Positions 61,740 through 64,000 of a DNA stretch of 64,000 nucleotides are shown here, in pieces. The notes below the pieces were generated by a model. It was not told the DNA's origin, did no database searches, and worked only from the letters and a program-made list of their open reading frames with translations. This DNA is from Phascolomyces articulosus (taxonomy: Eukaryota > Mucoromycota > Mucoromycetes > Mucorales > Lichtheimiaceae): the NCBI GenBank assembly GCA_025677815.1, contig JAIXMP010000001.1, forward strand, positions 620,001 to 684,000, given 5' to 3'. Positions within the stretch are counted from its first letter, which is position 1; every line of letters starts with the position of its first letter. Both the position numbers and the translations under genes were made by a program.

Positions 61740-63560
61740 TATTTTTTTTCTAAGCTTTCAAGTGGACTACATACTATGACGAAAAATTCAATTATTATGC
61801 TACAGCATCTCTTGAATAAATAGATCAGTTTGAAGCCAAAATTGAATATAGTACGTAGCCAATCGAATATTTGGGTAGATATGGATATTTTATATACAAT
61901 GCACAATTTTTTTTCTTCTGTCTCTGCTTTTCTGTTTAATTTTTAGGGCAAAGTGTGGCAACTTGTCGACTAATGATAATATGGCTACTATTTGAAATTT
62001 ATCTATTCCCTATCAAAATACTTATGATAGCTGTGTACGTACATAGTGATTCCTGAATTACCAATATGATATAATTATATATAGGTATATTTACATTTAT
62101 AATTGGTTTGTAACATGCTCTCTATAAGATCTTTATTATTATTTTACAAAAGTTTATTCAATGGTATCAGTCTTATATGTATTTATGAACTACTATATGT
62201 TTATGCAAAAGATAAAAAAAATATGAATTTTATGTTGTTAATAAAGTTAGAATCATGAGACTTTTCCTGATGAATCTAGGCGAAAGCAGTAAGGTCAGAA
62301 GCATGATGCCAAAAATGGCTATTGACCCTAAATGAATTTTAGTCAAATTAAATGTTACTATGTTAAATGGCTCACCCGTAGCAACAGCCTACTACCAGCT
62401 ACCTGTACGTAACAGAAAAAAAACGGGACTCTATATATATATATATATATATTAATATGCTTATACGTGGGAATATATAAATTTAAATCATGTCAAAATC
62501 ACGTTCTTGTTCTAAATACGTTATTATTACAGTTGTTATGAATTGGTGCCCAGTATAACATGAAGATAATACTATTTATCTATATTATAATAATATTAAT
62601 GAACCATGTTTTTCATTTAAAGTTGAATCTTTTATTATGGTAAAGACTTACACAGTATAACAATCATGTTCTCAATTATGATTGTCACCATTTAAAAAAA
62701 GCGTGGAAAAAAGAAAGTTGAATGTCTAATGATGGGAATATTTTATTATTCATGCTAAGTAATTTTCCATATATAAATTGTGTGTAACCATGAAAATACT
62801 CAATTTATGGGATTAACCTATCATTATGCAACACTCCAATCGCAAGAATTGGTCAATGCAGATCTACTTGCCTGAGTAAAAAAAAAAAGGAAAAGAAAGG
62901 AAACTAAAAGTAATAGTCATTGTCGATTATTGTCGTTCATTATTATCAAATTATAGATTATAAAAAAACATGTTGTTCTCTTATCAATTAAATTATGAGG
63001 GTTAATCAAAATTTATTAAACTGACTGGATGAGGATCGATGGATAAAAGTTTAATAATCAAATCATTTCTGATAAGAATTGTGTATTGTAATCAAAAAAC
63101 AACAGTAACCTTTTCTTCCACGTTCTATTTTTTTTTAAAAAAAAAAAAGAAATGGCAATATGGCCTAGTCATAAATAGGATATTGATAATAATAGGATTT
63201 CGTTATCTGTCTGTTCAACTTTCATTTGCGGTCTATCATCATGATGGTAAAGAAGAATTCTATGTCTATTTTATATTATACTTATAGTAATCATGACTTT
63301 ATAATATGTTTTTTTGAGGCTAAAAAGTAATGATAATAAGGAGGGCGTGAGTAAGGGAAACTTATCTCCCATAATTTTCAAGCGGCGAAGGGCAACGCAT
63401 GATGTTTGCTGCACCTTTTTTTCACACACACACACACATCATAAACCTACCTTTAGCAGGCTCACAAACACACATACATATATATCCTCTTTCTTTCTTT
63501 CTTCCCTTTCTTATTTTTTCTATTTTATTTTATCTCCAACTATTTTTTTTTTCATTTTAC
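61740..63560. other. Intergenic, gene-poor; promoter of the last gene
   Basis: AT-rich, with a (TA)n run at ~62433-62450. The last ~80 bases (63485-63560) form a pyrimidine-rich tract before the start codon of the truncated gene. Frames at 63039-63287 and 63314-63598 have no domain, and the second overlaps the real start in another frame. Confidence 0.5.
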
Positions 63561-64000
63561 ATGAGCCATCCACTGCAAGTCTGTCGATCGCAAACTAATG
63601 CCACTGCGCATCCCTTAAACGTTGGTTCATGGTTATCTCGTAATACGCACCATGTTTCCACTCGTTGCATCACCACTCACGCTCCCCAAAATGCTCTTTT
63701 TCAAAGAAAGAAACCGTCATGGCATTCACAAGGTTCTTTTTCAAAGAATATTAACAACAATACTAATAACAACAATAAACGACGACAACTATATACCACC
63801 ACCACAACTATGAATCAGTTTTTATTACCCTCAATCATCACTCAGTGCCGTCCTAGTTGTGTATCCAAGGTCATAACAACCACTGGAAATAATATACAAC
63901 AAAAACGATTCTATTATCCTCCACCTGATCAAGATCCTCCACCAACGAACCCTACAAAGTATGGTAGCGGCGCGGGAGGTCGTGAAGGGACTATGGAAGA
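63561..64000 (+). CDS. N-terminal part of a probable mitochondrial protein (cut by window end)
   Basis: An open frame of 146 codons from ATG at 63561 to the window end with no stop. The N-terminus has Arg, Ser, Thr and His, almost no acidic residues, and basic spacing (CRSQTNA, WLSRNTHHVSTRC, FQRKKPSW), as in mitochondrial presequences. Asn- and Thr-rich linkers follow (NINNNTNNNNKRRQ, TTTTT), then QKRFYYPPPDQDPPPTNPTKYGSGAGGREGTMEE. The Pro-rich then Gly-rich stretch after RFYY resembles the region just past the presequence of inner-membrane proteases and translocase parts, but I cannot identify the protein from this segment. The start is preceded by a pyrimidine-rich promoter tract. No intron is visible up to the edge. 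Confidence 0.65.
   Translation, partial: MSHPLQVCRSQTNATAHPLNVGSWLSRNTHHVSTRCITTHAPQNALFQRKKPSWHSQGSFSKNINNNTNNNNKRRQLYTTTTTMNQFLLPSIITQCRPSCVSKVITTTGNNIQQKRFYYPPPDQDPPPTNPTKYGSGAGGREGTME

Noticed and set aside
1..64000. tRNA, rRNA or CRISPR-like arrays
   Set aside because: I looked for T-loop GTTCRA words within cloverleaf context and for regularly spaced repeats and found none. The window is eukaryotic nuclear DNA.

Overview
This is a eukaryotic nuclear window, most likely from a Mucoromycota (zygomycete) fungus. The DNA is AT-rich with long A/T runs. Genes on both strands are broken by short GT-AG introns (about 50-290 nt), and I find no operon-like packing. The contents are fungal: a Zn2Cys6 regulator of the XlnR/cutinase-factor type, a forkhead factor rich in poly-Gln/Asn/His, MFS sugar carriers, Erv46, zuotin and Shg1. 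The species cannot be named from sequence alone.

Layout. 821-3258 (-) is an F-box protein. 3645-3960 (-) is a broken Tc1/mariner-type transposase. 5268-7635 (+) is an uncharacterised eight-exon gene. After a long gap holding degenerate repeats come a sugar transporter (10329-12176, -) and the intronless zuotin gene (14090-15382, +). Three minus-strand genes follow: a small voltage-sensor-like membrane protein, Erv46/ERGIC3 and a PHO80/PCL-like cyclin (15618-19871). Next are a monocarboxylate-transporter-like MFS gene (21767-24064, -), a forkhead factor (25511-26911, -), a secreted metallophosphoesterase (27952-31118, +), a SNF2/RING translocase (32003-35242, +) and DNA topoisomerase I (36064-39566, +). 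TOP1 converges on the Zn2Cys6 factor (39951-44437, -). The last third holds Shg1/BOD1 (46239-46775, +), a second sugar transporter paralogous to the first (47174-49078, -), a Gly-rich secreted or surface protein with an EF-hand-like loop (50944-52770, -), a secreted flavin amine oxidase (55350-58370, -), an intronless multi-span membrane protein (59405-60253, -), and the start of a mitochondrial-looking protein cut by the window end (63561-64000, +).

Functions. Nuclear and chromatin genes are TOP1, the SNF2/RING protein, Shg1 and the two transcription factors. Secretory or surface genes are Erv46, the phosphoesterase, the amine oxidase and the Gly-rich protein. Transport genes are two sugar carriers and one MCT-like carrier. 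Zuotin acts at the ribosome. This is an ordinary mixed fungal neighbourhood, not one pathway. Exon models were built by hand from splice signals and reading phase. Every multi-exon model I call gives an intact frame. The least certain junction is exon 2/3 of the phosphoesterase.

Less ordinary content includes the transposase relic, two candidate non-autonomous elements with TA flanks (53917-54096 and 61312-61739), an inverted dispersed repeat pair near 9.2 kb and 20.4 kb, a (GA)n(TG)n microsatellite in the intron after the SNF2 Walker A motif, several micro-exons (9, 17, 18 and 24 nt), and a probable GC-AG intron. I saw no tRNA, rRNA or CRISPR array.
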